Source: Nitrospirota bacterium (GTDB taxonomy: Bacteria > Nitrospirota > Thermodesulfovibrionia > Thermodesulfovibrionales > Dissulfurispiraceae). Taken from it: a stretch of 35,662 nt of DNA. The notes beneath the pieces were generated by a model. That model worked only from the letters and a program-made list of their open reading frames with translations. It did not search any database and was not told the origin of the DNA. Made by a program: the position numbers and the translations under genes. Below are positions 8,609 to 16,545 of this stretch, one piece after another (positions within the stretch are counted from its first letter, which is position 1; every line of letters starts with the position of its first letter). The stretch spans positions 1 to 35,662 of the forward strand of contig SCQE01000035.1 in NCBI GenBank assembly GCA_004321915.1. Direction: 5' to 3'.

Positions 8609-8652
8609 AGTTTAACGTTCCGGAGGTTAAAGCATGATTAAGGTAATGTTAA
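8609..8652 (-). promoter_or_regulatory. Pho-box-like direct repeat array upstream of the lipid/c-di-GMP unit
   Basis: Read on the minus strand, TTAACA (8652-8647), TTAATC (8641-8636) and TTAACC (8630-8625) recur with exact 11-bp period. Ten bases further on is TAAACT (8614-8609), which matches a -10 at four of six positions. Phase-spaced 11-bp direct repeats are the mark of OmpR/PhoB-family response regulator sites, and TTAACA-like hexamers with 5-nt spacers match the Bacillus PhoP box. The regulator and the direction of control are not shown. The repeat could equally serve the divergent cobalamin gene. Confidence 0.35.
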
Positions 8653-8673
8653 AAATCGGCGTTGCCTCGATTT

Positions 8674-8682
8674 TGATATAAT
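8674..8682 (+). promoter_or_regulatory. Extended -10 promoter of the cbiGH unit
   Basis: TGATATAAT is a perfect TATAAT with the TGn extension. A start of transcription near 8689 would give a leader of about 18 nt containing the AGGAGG at 8697-8702. No good -35 is seen at 16-18 bp spacing, as expected for extended -10 promoters. The same nonamer occurs at three other promoters in this window. Confidence 0.6.
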
Positions 8683-8706
8683 ATCCGGGTGTTTTCAGGA
8701 GGGCAA

Positions 8707-10449
8707 ATGTCTATAGCTATTATTTATATAACCAACAAAGGTCTCTGTCTCGCGCAAAAAATAAAGGGCTTTTATCCCGATGCCGAGATGCTGAAGTTCA
8801 ATGCCGAAACTGTCGAAAACCTATGGCAGGACACAAAAACGTTCGTGTTCATCATGGCAAGCGGCATAGTCGTGAGGACGATCGCGCCCTTTATCAAAAA
8901 TAAACGCACGGACCCGGCGGTGATCGTACTTGACGAAACAGGCAATTATGCCGTGAGCCTTTTGAGCGGACATTCAGGCGGAGCAAATAAATTTACCCGG
9001 GAACTTGCGGGTTATCTAGGCGCGGAAGCGGTCATCACCACCGCCTCGGATACGAACAATATGCCTTCCATTGATATATGGGCCGCCGAAAACAACCTGC
9101 TGATCGAAGACTGGGACAAACTTCCTCAAATAGCCGTTAGATTTCTGAACGACGGCACCCTGCGGTTATATTCCGAAATAGACATGCCTTTTCCGGAAGG
9201 CTTTCTGAATGTCGCGCCTAATTCAGCAGACCTGCTAATTACAAACAAAAAGAGCATTAAAGAGTGCGGCTGCCGCGCCAAGGAACAACTATACCTCAGG
9301 CCTAAAAACCTTGTGGTCGGCATAGGCTGCAACAGCGGCACAACCATCGACGAGATTGAAAGCGCAGTGTGGGAAGTCGCTGAAGAAAACAACCTTTCTT
9401 TCATCTCCGTCTGCGCCGTAGCAACGATAGACCTTAAAGCGAAAGAGCCCGGACTCGTCGGCTTTGCAAAAAAATACGGCCTGCCTGTGCATAGCTTCCG
9501 TGCGGACGAACTTAATTCGGTAAAGGGCGTAAAAAAATCAAAAACCGTGTTCAAGGCCACTGGAGCGCATGCGGTCTCTGAGCCTGCGGCCCTGTTATTT
9601 TCAGGAGCGGACAGTCTTCTTGTGAAGAAACAGAAACGCGGCAATGTTACTGTAGCTATAGCTCAGCTGTCAGGCAAACAAGCGCGCCTGTTTAGACCCG
9701 GAGAGGTATTCGTCGTCGGCACAGGCCCCGGCGGCATAGAGCACATAACGCCTTACGCACAAAACGCGATACGAAAGGCCGATGCCGTTGTAGGCTACGA
9801 TACATATCTCGAACTCATACCTCAATTGCTGCGCGGCAAAGAGATCCACTCTACCGGAATGACAAAAGAGACCGAACGCTGCCGCAAGGCCGTAGAACTT
9901 GCGCTGGAAGGCAAAAAAGTCGCGGTGATAAGCGGCGGAGACCCGGGCATTTACGCAATGGCAGGCCTTACGCTCGAAATACTCAAGGAAAAAAATGCTG
10001 CCGACCTGCCTGTCGAAATAATACCGGGCATATCGGCCTTGAACGCCTGCGCATCGAGGCTCGGCGCGCCTTTGATGCACGACTTCGCATGCATAAGCCT
10101 CTCCGACCGTTTGACCGATTGGGGCCTGATAGAAAAACGTCTCGAATCTGCGGCCGCATCCGATTTTGTAATCGTGCTCTATAACCCTAAAAGCAGAGGA
10201 AGGGTTGAACATATCAATGTAGCGAGAGATATAATCATGAAGCACAGAACTCCGAATACCCCCGTAGGAATAGTGAAGGCAGCAATGCGGCCCGATGAAA
10301 GCATTGCAATTACAAACCTCAAAGATATGCTTTCGCACGACATAGACATGCAGACGACCGTTATTATCGGAAATTCAAAAACCCTCGTCTGGAACAACCG
10401 CATAATCACACCGCGCGGATATGAATCAAAACTCAAACAGACAAGATAA
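8707..10449 (+). CDS. cbiGH: Fused cobalt-precorrin-5A hydrolase / precorrin-3B C17-methyltransferase
   Basis: This 580-aa fusion of two steps in anaerobic cobalamin synthesis starts at the ATG at 8707, after AGGAGG; an upstream in-frame GTG at 8689 lacks a site. The CbiG part (about 1-320) has MASGIVVRTIAP, GHSGGANKFTRELA and TTASDTNN, then the C-terminal CbiG domain with VVGIGCNSG and FKATGAHAVSEPAAL. The CbiH part begins near residue 333 with the methylase loop VGTGPGG and continues with VGYDTYLELI, VISGGDPGIYAMA and EIIPGISALN. CbiG opens the lactone ring and CbiH adds the C17 methyl. Other cobalamin genes are not in the window. Its 3' end overlaps the next gene by 29 bp. Confidence 0.93.
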   Translation: MSIAIIYITNKGLCLAQKIKGFYPDAEMLKFNAETVENLWQDTKTFVFIMASGIVVRTIAPFIKNKRTDPAVIVLDETGNYAVSLLSGHSGGANKFTRELAGYLGAEAVITTASDTNNMPSIDIWAAENNLLIEDWDKLPQIAVRFLNDGTLRLYSEIDMPFPEGFLNVAPNSADLLITNKKSIKECGCRAKEQLYLRPKNLVVGIGCNSGTTIDEIESAVWEVAEENNLSFISVCAVATIDLKAKEPGLVGFAKKYGLPVHSFRADELNSVKGVKKSKTVFKATGAHAVSEPAALLFSGADSLLVKKQKRGNVTVAIAQLSGKQARLFRPGEVFVVGTGPGGIEHITPYAQNAIRKADAVVGYDTYLELIPQLLRGKEIHSTGMTKETERCRKAVELALEGKKVAVISGGDPGIYAMAGLTLEILKEKNAADLPVEIIPGISALNACASRLGAPLMHDFACISLSDRLTDWGLIEKRLESAAASDFVIVLYNPKSRGRVEHINVARDIIMKHRTPNTPVGIVKAAMRPDESIAITNLKDMLSHDIDMQTTVIIGNSKTLVWNNRIITPRGYESKLKQTR

Positions 10450-11671
10450 AGAACCTGTAGCCCTGCTCTGGGACGAATCCTTCCTGTGGGGGGTAATGGC
10501 TGTGCGCGCCTTGAAAAAAGCGGCCCTGCCCTTCAAATTAATAAGGTCCGAAGATATAAAAAAAGGCGCGCTTTCTAATTACAGGATGCTCTTTGTTCCG
10601 GGCGGCTGGGCTTCCAACAAAATGAAGACCTTGGGGGAGGACGGTGCCGGGGCCATACGCAGCTTTGTTTCATCGGGCGGAAGCTATCTCGGTCTTTGCG
10701 GCGGCGCAGGACTGGCGACACAAGACGGCATAGGCATTATAAACATCAGCCGTATGCCGACAAGAGAGAGAGTGCCGAGTTTCAGCGGCAGAATACGGCT
10801 CAGGACCGACGATCATAAAATCTGGAACGGACTCAAAGACAAAGTAGTCCATGCGTGGTGGCCTTCGCAGTTCGTGGTCGGAGACGGTTCCGTAAAAACA
10901 CTCGCAACCTATGTGGAGGCCATGCCTGACGCCTTCAGTTCCGACATCAATGTAGGGGACATAACTTCCAGCGAAGAATGGGAAAAGCTCGAAACGCTTT
11001 ACGACATCAATCTGAATCCGTCCCGGCTTTTTGGCCAACCGGCAGTGGTCGAAAGCGCCTATGGTTCAGGCAAGGTCCTCTTGTCCCTCGTCCATTTCGA
11101 CAGTCCGGACGATGAGAATGGCTTAGTTATGCTGAAAAACCTGTGGCAATATTTGGCCGGGGCAGAACCTTCCGTCAGCCAAAAACATGCAGAAACAAAA
11201 AGCCCGCTCGCCCCACAAAGACAGAGCGACATATCGAGGCTCGAGGCTATCACAAAGCACATTATAGAATTCGGAGAAAGAAATTTTTTATGGTTCTGGA
11301 GAAACCCGATGCTCCTTCAGTGGCGGCGGGGCGTGCGCGGTCTCGAATACTGCACTCTGTATATGCTTTTGAAAGAGTGTGCCGCAGTGTCTGAAGACCG
11401 AAACCCTGTTTCTACGACACAAGCCGAACGGATGACAAAACTGCGCGGCCTGCTGATACCCTTTGTCAAAGACGCTAAAAATCTACTCTTCAAAGAGCGC
11501 ATAGCCATGCAGCAGGGACATATAACCTACGAAAAATGCAGCGACCCCGAAATACAGGCCTTGCGCAATGACCTTTTTTCTTCGTCCAAGAGCTACGGCG
11601 GCAGATTTAAAGAGCTTCTGGACGAAATAGACGCATTGCTTTTCGAACTGATAAAAAAATCTTACGATTAA
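10421..11671 (+). CDS. BPL_N / glutamine-amidotransferase-like protein with helical C-terminal extension
   Basis: The N-terminal 240 residues resemble the BPL_N class I amidotransferase-like domain: FVPGGWA near 58-64, a nucleophile elbow GLCGGAGLAT with Cys93, and VHAWWPSQF and SLVHFDSP further on. The last 150 residues (about 265-416) are predicted helical, with WFWRNPMLLQWRRGVRGLE, and I recognise no family there. Activity is unproven: the catalytic His/Glu pair typical of amidotransferases is not obvious. The gene overlaps cbiGH by 29 bp and has no clear ribosome-binding site, so it is probably translated by coupling. A role in cobalamin or other cofactor amidation is only a contextual guess. 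Confidence 0.65.
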   Translation: MNQNSNRQDKEPVALLWDESFLWGVMAVRALKKAALPFKLIRSEDIKKGALSNYRMLFVPGGWASNKMKTLGEDGAGAIRSFVSSGGSYLGLCGGAGLATQDGIGIINISRMPTRERVPSFSGRIRLRTDDHKIWNGLKDKVVHAWWPSQFVVGDGSVKTLATYVEAMPDAFSSDINVGDITSSEEWEKLETLYDINLNPSRLFGQPAVVESAYGSGKVLLSLVHFDSPDDENGLVMLKNLWQYLAGAEPSVSQKHAETKSPLAPQRQSDISRLEAITKHIIEFGERNFLWFWRNPMLLQWRRGVRGLEYCTLYMLLKECAAVSEDRNPVSTTQAERMTKLRGLLIPFVKDAKNLLFKERIAMQQGHITYEKCSDPEIQALRNDLFSSSKSYGGRFKELLDEIDALLFELIKKSYD

Positions 11672-11766
11672 GAATAGGAAGAATTCCTGTAGCGAGCGGG
11701 GGCATGCTGCTTACCCTGCCTATGCGTCGCGGCAAGGCCCAAGCTCAGGCCGGAATGCACCGAATA

Positions 11767-11775
11767 TGATATAAT
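11767..11775 (+). promoter_or_regulatory. Extended -10 promoter giving a (near-)leaderless transcript
   Basis: TGATATAAT occurs here with the last T at 11775. The ATG of the next gene is at 11783, exactly where transcription should start (7-8 nt downstream). There is no Shine-Dalgarno sequence between the two, so the mRNA is predicted to be leaderless. No -35 hexamer is seen. Confidence 0.55.
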
Positions 11776-11782
11776 TCCAACT

Positions 11783-12550
11783 ATGAACGCGCTGAAGATA
11801 GACGCACTCAAACCATCGGTTTCTGAAAGACTGGCCCCCTTCCTCGAAGAGATAATAAAGGGCCACGGACACGGCATCCATTCCATCCATGTCGTAGGAA
11901 GCTCCGTAACGCCGGACTTCAACGAGAAGTCATCAGACATAAATAGTGTAGTGATTTTAAAAGAGATGGACCTCTCTTTTGCGAAATTTTTGGCCCCGCT
12001 CGGAGCAAAATACGGCAAGAGGAAAATCGCGGCCCCGCTGATGCTGACCCCCGAATATATCACACAGTCGCTGGATGTTTTCCCTGTGGAGTTTCTAGAC
12101 CTAAAACATATCCATGTTACGGTGCATGGACAAGATATTCTGTCAGGCATAACCGTTGAGCGTTCTTATCTGAGACTACAGTGCGAACAGGAGATGAAGA
12201 GAAGACTGATAGCACTCAGGCAGGACTACATATCCTCGCTCGGCAGCGAAGACAGCATAACAAAACTCCTGTCCCGCTCGATTACAGGAATCATGCCGGT
12301 CCTGAGGGCGATAATCTTTTTGATGGGGCAAGAGCCTCCTGTAAAAAGGTCCGAAGTGATAAACACGCTTCAGGCGTTGTCCGGGACCGAAAAGGGAATA
12401 TTCGAAAAAGTGCTAATGCTCAAATCTGGTCAGATAAAACCAAAAAAAGACGAAGCGCATGCCCTCTTCGAGGAATACTACAAAGCGGCCGGGGCGCTCG
12501 GCAAGATTGTGGATGATATCTCAACCAACCCTGCGTCACAGACGCAATAG
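11783..12550 (+). CDS. Nucleotidyltransferase-like protein, 255 aa
   Basis: The N-terminal third carries a pol-beta-type nucleotidyltransferase signature: VVGSSVTPDFNEKSSDIN around residues 38-55, i.e. GS followed by Asp-Ile-Asn where active enzymes have DxD. The second metal-binding Asp is thus Asn, and activity is doubtful. The rest is helical and lacks membrane segments. I cannot name a substrate. It is the first gene of a three-gene run with a TPM-domain protein and LemA. The start codon lies at the predicted transcription start with no ribosome-binding site. The stop is 19 bp before the next gene. Confidence 0.55.
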   Translation: MNALKIDALKPSVSERLAPFLEEIIKGHGHGIHSIHVVGSSVTPDFNEKSSDINSVVILKEMDLSFAKFLAPLGAKYGKRKIAAPLMLTPEYITQSLDVFPVEFLDLKHIHVTVHGQDILSGITVERSYLRLQCEQEMKRRLIALRQDYISSLGSEDSITKLLSRSITGIMPVLRAIIFLMGQEPPVKRSEVINTLQALSGTEKGIFEKVLMLKSGQIKPKKDEAHALFEEYYKAAGALGKIVDDISTNPASQTQ

Positions 12551-12569
12551 CCGTTATCACCCATCAGTT

Positions 12570-13358
12570 ATGATGTTTCAGTTGTTGCTGATGTCCGTGT
12601 TTTATCTGCTTGTACAAAATGCTTCTTTTGCAGCCACGCCTGAACCTCCCGCAAGACCTGCAAACTATGTAAACGACTTTGCGGGAATAATCGATGACCC
12701 TCAAGAAGTCCAGATGAACGCGTATCTCAAGGAACTCGAACAAAAGACCACAGTACAGATAATGGTGCTGACAGTCCAAAGCCTCGACGGAGAAGACATA
12801 GCAGGCTTTGGCTTGAAAATGGCGGAGAAATGGAAACCCGGACAAAAAGGCAAGGACAACGGCGCAATCATCATTGTTGCATTAAAAGACAAGAAGTACC
12901 GAATAGAGGTCGGATATGGACTCGAAGGTGTGTTGCCTGACGGGTTCGTGGGCTCGGTCGGCAGAGAGCATATGGTTCCGCACTTCAGAAAAGGCGATTA
13001 CACGGGAGGTCTTTTCAGCGCTGTTACAGCCATGACCCAAGCAATAGCCGCTAAAGAGAACATCGAAATAACCGGAATGCCCAAACCTAAGGCGAGAGGA
13101 CAAGTACAAAGGCAGCCTGCACAGAAAAAAGATTCTACTTTTACGATAATCCTTGCGGGAATACTTTTTGTATTGGCCCTTGCGCTCTTTATAAAAAACC
13201 CGAGTCTGTTTTCATACATTTTCATCAATATCATCTATAATACGCTTCTGGCGCTCATCTTCAGCCGAAATTCCGGGGGATGGTCGGGCGGCGGGGGCGG
13301 ATTTGGAGGCGGTGGAGGCGGCGGCTTCGGAGGAGGCGGCGCATCAGGAGACTGGTAA
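12570..13358 (+). CDS. TPM-domain (YgcG/Psb32-type) exported protein
   Basis: The 262-aa form from ATG 12570 has a signal peptide (cleavage near ASFA, residue about 22), a TPM phosphatase-like domain (about 28-165) with YVNDFAGIID, NGAIIIVALKD and GYGLEGVLPDG, then a membrane segment (about 190-208 and 213-230) and a Gly-rich tail ending GGGGASGDW. The Gly-rich end is typical of this family. A longer frame from 12459 overlaps the previous gene and lacks the signal peptide at its N-terminus, so it was rejected. TPM proteins are often beside LemA, as here. Their biochemical role is unsettled (envelope quality control or repair has been proposed). Confidence 0.85.
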   Translation: MMFQLLLMSVFYLLVQNASFAATPEPPARPANYVNDFAGIIDDPQEVQMNAYLKELEQKTTVQIMVLTVQSLDGEDIAGFGLKMAEKWKPGQKGKDNGAIIIVALKDKKYRIEVGYGLEGVLPDGFVGSVGREHMVPHFRKGDYTGGLFSAVTAMTQAIAAKENIEITGMPKPKARGQVQRQPAQKKDSTFTIILAGILFVLALALFIKNPSLFSYIFINIIYNTLLALIFSRNSGGWSGGGGGFGGGGGGGFGGGGASGDW

Positions 13359-13388
13359 TAAAAACACAAAAATAAAGGAGGAAATTTT

Positions 13389-13970
13389 ATGGGCAACGCA
13401 GCAAAAATCGCAATCGTAGTTCTCGGGCTACTGCTCTTGGTCGGCGTGTTCGTCGGCATGTGGGTCATCGGAGAGTACAACCAGATCATAGCTATGGACG
13501 AACAGGTAAAGTCCCAATGGGCTCAGGTCGAAAACCAGCTCAAACGGCGCTACGACCTTATACCGAATCTCGTAGAAACGGTGAAAGGTTACGCCTCTCA
13601 TGAAAAAGGCATCTTCGAAAACATCGCAGCTGCCCGGACCCAATATTTTCAGGCAAAGACCCCGAAAGACCAGATTGCGGCGTCCAATCAACTCGAAGGC
13701 TTTCTTTCAAGACTGCTCGTGCTAAAAGAAACATATCCCAATCTCAAGGCCAACGAATCATTCCTGAAGCTGCAGGACAGCCTTGAAGGGACCGAAAACA
13801 GGATTGCGGTCGAGAGAAAACGCTACAACGATGTGGTCAAGGTGCTGAACACTTATAGAAGGTCGTTCTTCGGCAGATTCATAGCAGCATTGGCTAATGT
13901 GAACGAAGGCGCTTATTATGATATTCCTGAGGCTGAAAAAGCGGCTCCTAAGGTAAACTTCGGGAAATAG
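13389..13970 (+). CDS. lemA: LemA family protein
   Basis: The 193-aa protein has one N-terminal membrane segment (about 7-27), then the family signature YNQIIAMDEQVKSQWAQVENQ and RRYDLIPNLVETVKGYA, with the coiled helical body and the usual FNxxxE-like region VAVERKRYNDVV. The start is preceded by AAAGGAGG at 13374-13381. LemA proteins are membrane-anchored, with the N-terminus outside, and of unknown function. The TPM gene is 30 bp upstream. A strong hairpin follows. Confidence 0.92.
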   Translation: MGNAAKIAIVVLGLLLLVGVFVGMWVIGEYNQIIAMDEQVKSQWAQVENQLKRRYDLIPNLVETVKGYASHEKGIFENIAAARTQYFQAKTPKDQIAASNQLEGFLSRLLVLKETYPNLKANESFLKLQDSLEGTENRIAVERKRYNDVVKVLNTYRRSFFGRFIAALANVNEGAYYDIPEAEKAAPKVNFGK

Positions 13971-13983
13971 CTCATTAAATAAT

Positions 13984-14024
13984 AAACGTAGCCGTGTGGA
14001 ATTCAATTTCGCACGGCTACGTTT
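13984..14024. terminator. Bidirectional hairpin terminator between convergent genes
   Basis: AAACGTAGCCGTG (13984-13996) is exactly complementary to CACGGCTACGTTT (14012-14024), a 13-bp stem with a 15-nt loop. Both sides of the stem are flanked by A/T, so it can serve lemA on the plus strand (TTT then AAAA) and the cytochrome unit on the minus strand (TTTATTATT downstream). It sits between stop codons at 13970 and 14037. Confidence 0.8.
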
Positions 14025-14036
14025 AAAAGCAGCTAC

Positions 14037-14339
14037 TCACCTGCCGCTCTTTTCATCGAGGGCAAATTGATATAGGTCTCTGCACTTTTGGAGCCTTCTG
14101 AGATAAATCTTTTTCCGCGTCTCATCGAGCGCTTCGATAACCGGCTTCAGTTTATCGCTCCTGTTTATGAGTTCCTTCAACTCCTCCGGGGACAGAAGCG
14201 GGGTCTCGTTCGTTTTTGAGCAAATAGCCTCGAATTCAGCCTGCCACGATTCCTGAGCGTGAGCATAGGCAACGTGCGTAAAGATAATAGCCGCAGTCAG
14301 CAGAAGCAGCATGACAGGATTAGAAGTTTTTATGTTCAT
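14037..14339 (-). CDS. Small exported protein downstream of cytochromes, 100 aa
   Basis: The start at 14339 overlaps the preceding cytochrome stop by ATGA; an upstream extension in frame has no ribosome-binding site and lacks the signal peptide. The protein has a cleavable signal peptide (MLLLLTAAIIFTHVAYAHA, cleavage near residue 28), then a helical, charged mature part of about 70 residues with two cysteines (AICSK, QKCRDLY). There is no CxxCH. Because it is coupled to the cytochromes it may be a small periplasmic partner or chaperone of them (inference). I do not know a named family. Confidence 0.65.
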   Translation of the reverse strand: MNIKTSNPVMLLLLTAAIIFTHVAYAHAQESWQAEFEAICSKTNETPLLSPEELKELINRSDKLKPVIEALDETRKKIYLRRLQKCRDLYQFALDEKSGR

Positions 14340-15100
14340 TGTGTCATATCCGGATGGCATCTCTTGCAATCATTCAGTGGAAATGCCACGGAAAGATGGC
14401 AAACACCGCAGAATTGTCCCCCGAGTATAAAAGGCATCGAAAAATGTTTTGTCGTCTTTTGCTTGATATTAAAAATATCTGGATGACAGTTGTTGCAGTC
14501 GAGCCATTGTATGTGTTCTTTGTGCGGAAAAACAGCAGGAGGTATGTTGAGCCATTCGGCCTGAAGCAGGAGTTTTTTCTCAAAGGGGAAGTCCGAAGGT
14601 CTGTCCTTCAGATAAACGGACGGCTTGAACAGGCCTTTTTCCAATGCCTTTACCCAGTCTATTTTGTTGCCGGCAACTGTCTTGGGAAAATGCGAAAGTT
14701 CGGAGAATTTTCCCTTTCCGTAGCTTCTATTGCCGTTATGGCATTTTTCGCAATCGGCTTTGCCGTGGCCGAAGGCTAATTTCCCGTTATGACACGCCCC
14801 GCAGAACCTGCCTGCCTTATTGCTCTCTTCCGTTATTTCTGTTGTATTCAGCTTCATATTGAATTCAAGCTCGGAATGACATACCCTGCAGGTATGTTTA
14901 CGGCGGTGGCTCCAGTGCGAAAACGTCACCGCCTTGACCCCGTTCTTTTCAGAGGTCCTGTTGATGATCAGATTGCCGTACTCTTCCGGCGGCAGATTGG
15001 GAGGGAAATCCCAAAAGCCTTCCGCCTCTATGCGAAGCCCCAAAGCCAAGCCCCAGAACAGGACAGCTGCGATTATTATTGCGGCTGCTTTGTATGACAT
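14336..15100 (-). CDS. Six-haem c-type cytochrome (two c7-type tri-haem domains), second copy
   Basis: The start at 15100 (MSYKAAAIIIAAVLF) gives a signal/anchor segment; a longer frame to 15247 has no site and lies inside the next gene. Six CxxCH motifs are visible: CRVCH, CGACH, CEKCH, CNNCH, CGVCH and CKRCH, in two sets of three separated by about 100 residues. That matches tandem c7-type tri-haem domains with bis-His haems. Extra histidines (SHWSHRRKH, FPHKEH, KHFS) can give axial ligands. It is probably periplasmic, or on the outer face, for electron transfer. It overlaps the upstream paralogue by 25 bp, with which it shares spacing and sequence. Confidence 0.9.
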   Translation of the reverse strand: MSYKAAAIIIAAVLFWGLALGLRIEAEGFWDFPPNLPPEEYGNLIINRTSEKNGVKAVTFSHWSHRRKHTCRVCHSELEFNMKLNTTEITEESNKAGRFCGACHNGKLAFGHGKADCEKCHNGNRSYGKGKFSELSHFPKTVAGNKIDWVKALEKGLFKPSVYLKDRPSDFPFEKKLLLQAEWLNIPPAVFPHKEHIQWLDCNNCHPDIFNIKQKTTKHFSMPFILGGQFCGVCHLSVAFPLNDCKRCHPDMTQ

Positions 15101-15876
15101 CTCTGACAATCTATCAGCGGAAAAGACACCTTGCCGTGGCATACCCCGCAGTATTTGCCGTCGAATATCTCGACCATCGAGTAGCGCGTCGTACCTTTTT
15201 TCACCCCTACGAATATCTCGGGATGGCAGACCTCGCAACCGTTCCATACGGTATGCTTCTTGTGCGAAAATATTATGTCAGGCATCTCGTTGACCTTCGG
15301 ATTGAGCGCAAAGTCTTTCTGTATTTTCAGGGACTGCCTCTTGATAGACACGCCTTCGATAAAATCGACCAGCTTCAGAAGCCCCTCGGCCTCCGCCTTT
15401 TCCCAGTCTATACCGTTGCCGAACCTTTCCTTGGGAAGTTTTTCGGAAAAAGCATAAAAGTCCGCTTCCTTCTTAACGTGTCTGCCTTCGGAATGGCATC
15501 TCTCGCAAACGCCCTTGTCGTCGCCTATGAATTTTCTTGAGCATGATTCAAAAACTTTCCTGCCGTCGTAAACCGTTTTGCCGTTATGGCAAGTCCCGCA
15601 GTAATAGCCTTTCACGTTATCTATGGCCTTTATGTCGGTGGCGCCCGCTTTCATGGCAAACCCGATATCCACATGACAGAGCCTGCATGTAAATTTTGCC
15701 CTATGTACCCAGTGGTCGAACGCTACAGGGGCAAGACCGATGTTCTTGGAGTAGTTGTTGATGACCACCTTACCGTAGTCATGCGCCAGAGGCCGCTTCT
15801 TTTTAGTACCCGGCTGCGCCCACACGGCAACGGCAAAAAACATGATGAGACAAAGTATAAACGCCGGTTTCCTCAT
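15076..15876 (-). CDS. Six-haem c-type cytochrome (two c7-type tri-haem domains), first copy
   Basis: This is a 266-aa exported cytochrome with a clear signal peptide (cleavage at VWAQ, about residue 20). Haem sites are CRLCH, CGTCH, CERCH, CEVCH, CGVCH and CQRCH, again three plus three. The second paralogue downstream has the same FWxFPP/VxxDYGKVVINN-type N-terminal domain and the FPLxDCxRCH ending, so a duplication is evident. GGGAGG at the start is good. The gene follows the MBL hydrolase by 39 bp and is likely in the murJ-MBL transcript. A role in anaerobic or extracellular electron transfer is inferred from the haem count, not shown. Confidence 0.9.
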   Translation of the reverse strand: MRKPAFILCLIMFFAVAVWAQPGTKKKRPLAHDYGKVVINNYSKNIGLAPVAFDHWVHRAKFTCRLCHVDIGFAMKAGATDIKAIDNVKGYYCGTCHNGKTVYDGRKVFESCSRKFIGDDKGVCERCHSEGRHVKKEADFYAFSEKLPKERFGNGIDWEKAEAEGLLKLVDFIEGVSIKRQSLKIQKDFALNPKVNEMPDIIFSHKKHTVWNGCEVCHPEIFVGVKKGTTRYSMVEIFDGKYCGVCHGKVSFPLIDCQRCHTKQPQ

Positions 15877-15915
15877 GATTATACCTCCCTGTAAAATTCG
15901 TAACGACTTGACACC

Positions 15916-16545
15916 CTACAAAAGAAACTGCTCCGAAAACATATTGAATTTCTTCTCGTGCCCGATGCTCGACGAAGGCCCGTGTCCCGGAATGAACTTG
16001 GTTGATCCCGGCAGCTCCATAAGCCTGCGGAACGACTTGCCCAGCTTATTTATATCGCCGCCCGGCAGATCACTTCTTCCTACAGAGCCTGCAAACAAGG
16101 TGTCGCCGGTTATCGCTATATCCCCGGAATAAAGACAGATGCCGCCGAGACTGTGTCCGGGCGTATGAAGCACTTTGAAACTTAAGGCGCCTGCGGTTAT
16201 CACATCGCCGTCCTTCACAAACATATCGGGCGCAGGCTGGGTCTCTCCCTCAAAGCCCCAGAGCGCGGCGCTCTCTTTAGACAAATTGTAGCAACCGAGT
16301 TCGTCCTTGTGCAGAACAACCTTTGCTCCAGTTTCATTTTTTATGTCCACCACCGCTCCGACATGGTCGAAATGGCCGTGGGTGCATATTATGTATTGCA
16401 CCTCCAAGCCGTTCCTGCTTACTACATCCATTATCATTTCGGGCTCATCCCCCGGATCGATGACCAAGGCCTTCTTTGATGCCTCGTCGGCTATAATAAC
16501 GCAGTTAACCTGTAAAGGCCCTACCACCACGGTTTTTATGAACAT
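15916..16545 (-). CDS. MBL-fold hydrolase, glyoxalase II-like
   Basis: The 209-aa protein has the metallo-beta-lactamase metal motif THGHFDH (near 55), the second site LHTPGHSLGG (about 129), GDTLFAGSVGRSD (about 147) and PGHGPSS at the end. That is the YcbL/GloB-like subclass, which hydrolyses thioesters such as S-D-lactoylglutathione or related compounds with two metals. No signal peptide is seen, so it is cytoplasmic. The start overlaps the murJ stop by 10 bp. Confidence 0.88.
   Translation of the reverse strand: MFIKTVVVGPLQVNCVIIADEASKKALVIDPGDEPEMIMDVVSRNGLEVQYIICTHGHFDHVGAVVDIKNETGAKVVLHKDELGCYNLSKESAALWGFEGETQPAPDMFVKDGDVITAGALSFKVLHTPGHSLGGICLYSGDIAITGDTLFAGSVGRSDLPGGDINKLGKSFRRLMELPGSTKFIPGHGPSSSIGHEKKFNMFSEQFLL

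Noticed and set aside
8578-8706. Cobalamin or c-di-GMP riboswitch in the leaders of cbiGH or the EAL gene
   Set aside because: The leaders are short, and I see none of the conserved core segments of either riboswitch.
11668-12150. Minus-strand open frame of about 160 codons
   Set aside because: It is the antisense of the nucleotidyltransferase-like gene, has no recognisable motif and ends within the previous gene's stop.
12459-12569. Longer N-terminus for the TPM protein
   Set aside because: It overlaps the preceding gene, has no ribosome-binding site and would bury the signal peptide internally.
13270-13358. Glycine-codon repeat as a minisatellite
   Set aside because: It encodes the Gly-rich tail ending in ASGDW that is normal for TPM-domain proteins.
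15101-15247. Longer N-terminus for the second six-haem cytochrome
   Set aside because: It lies inside the upstream cytochrome gene in another frame. The hydrophobic signal begins at 15100.
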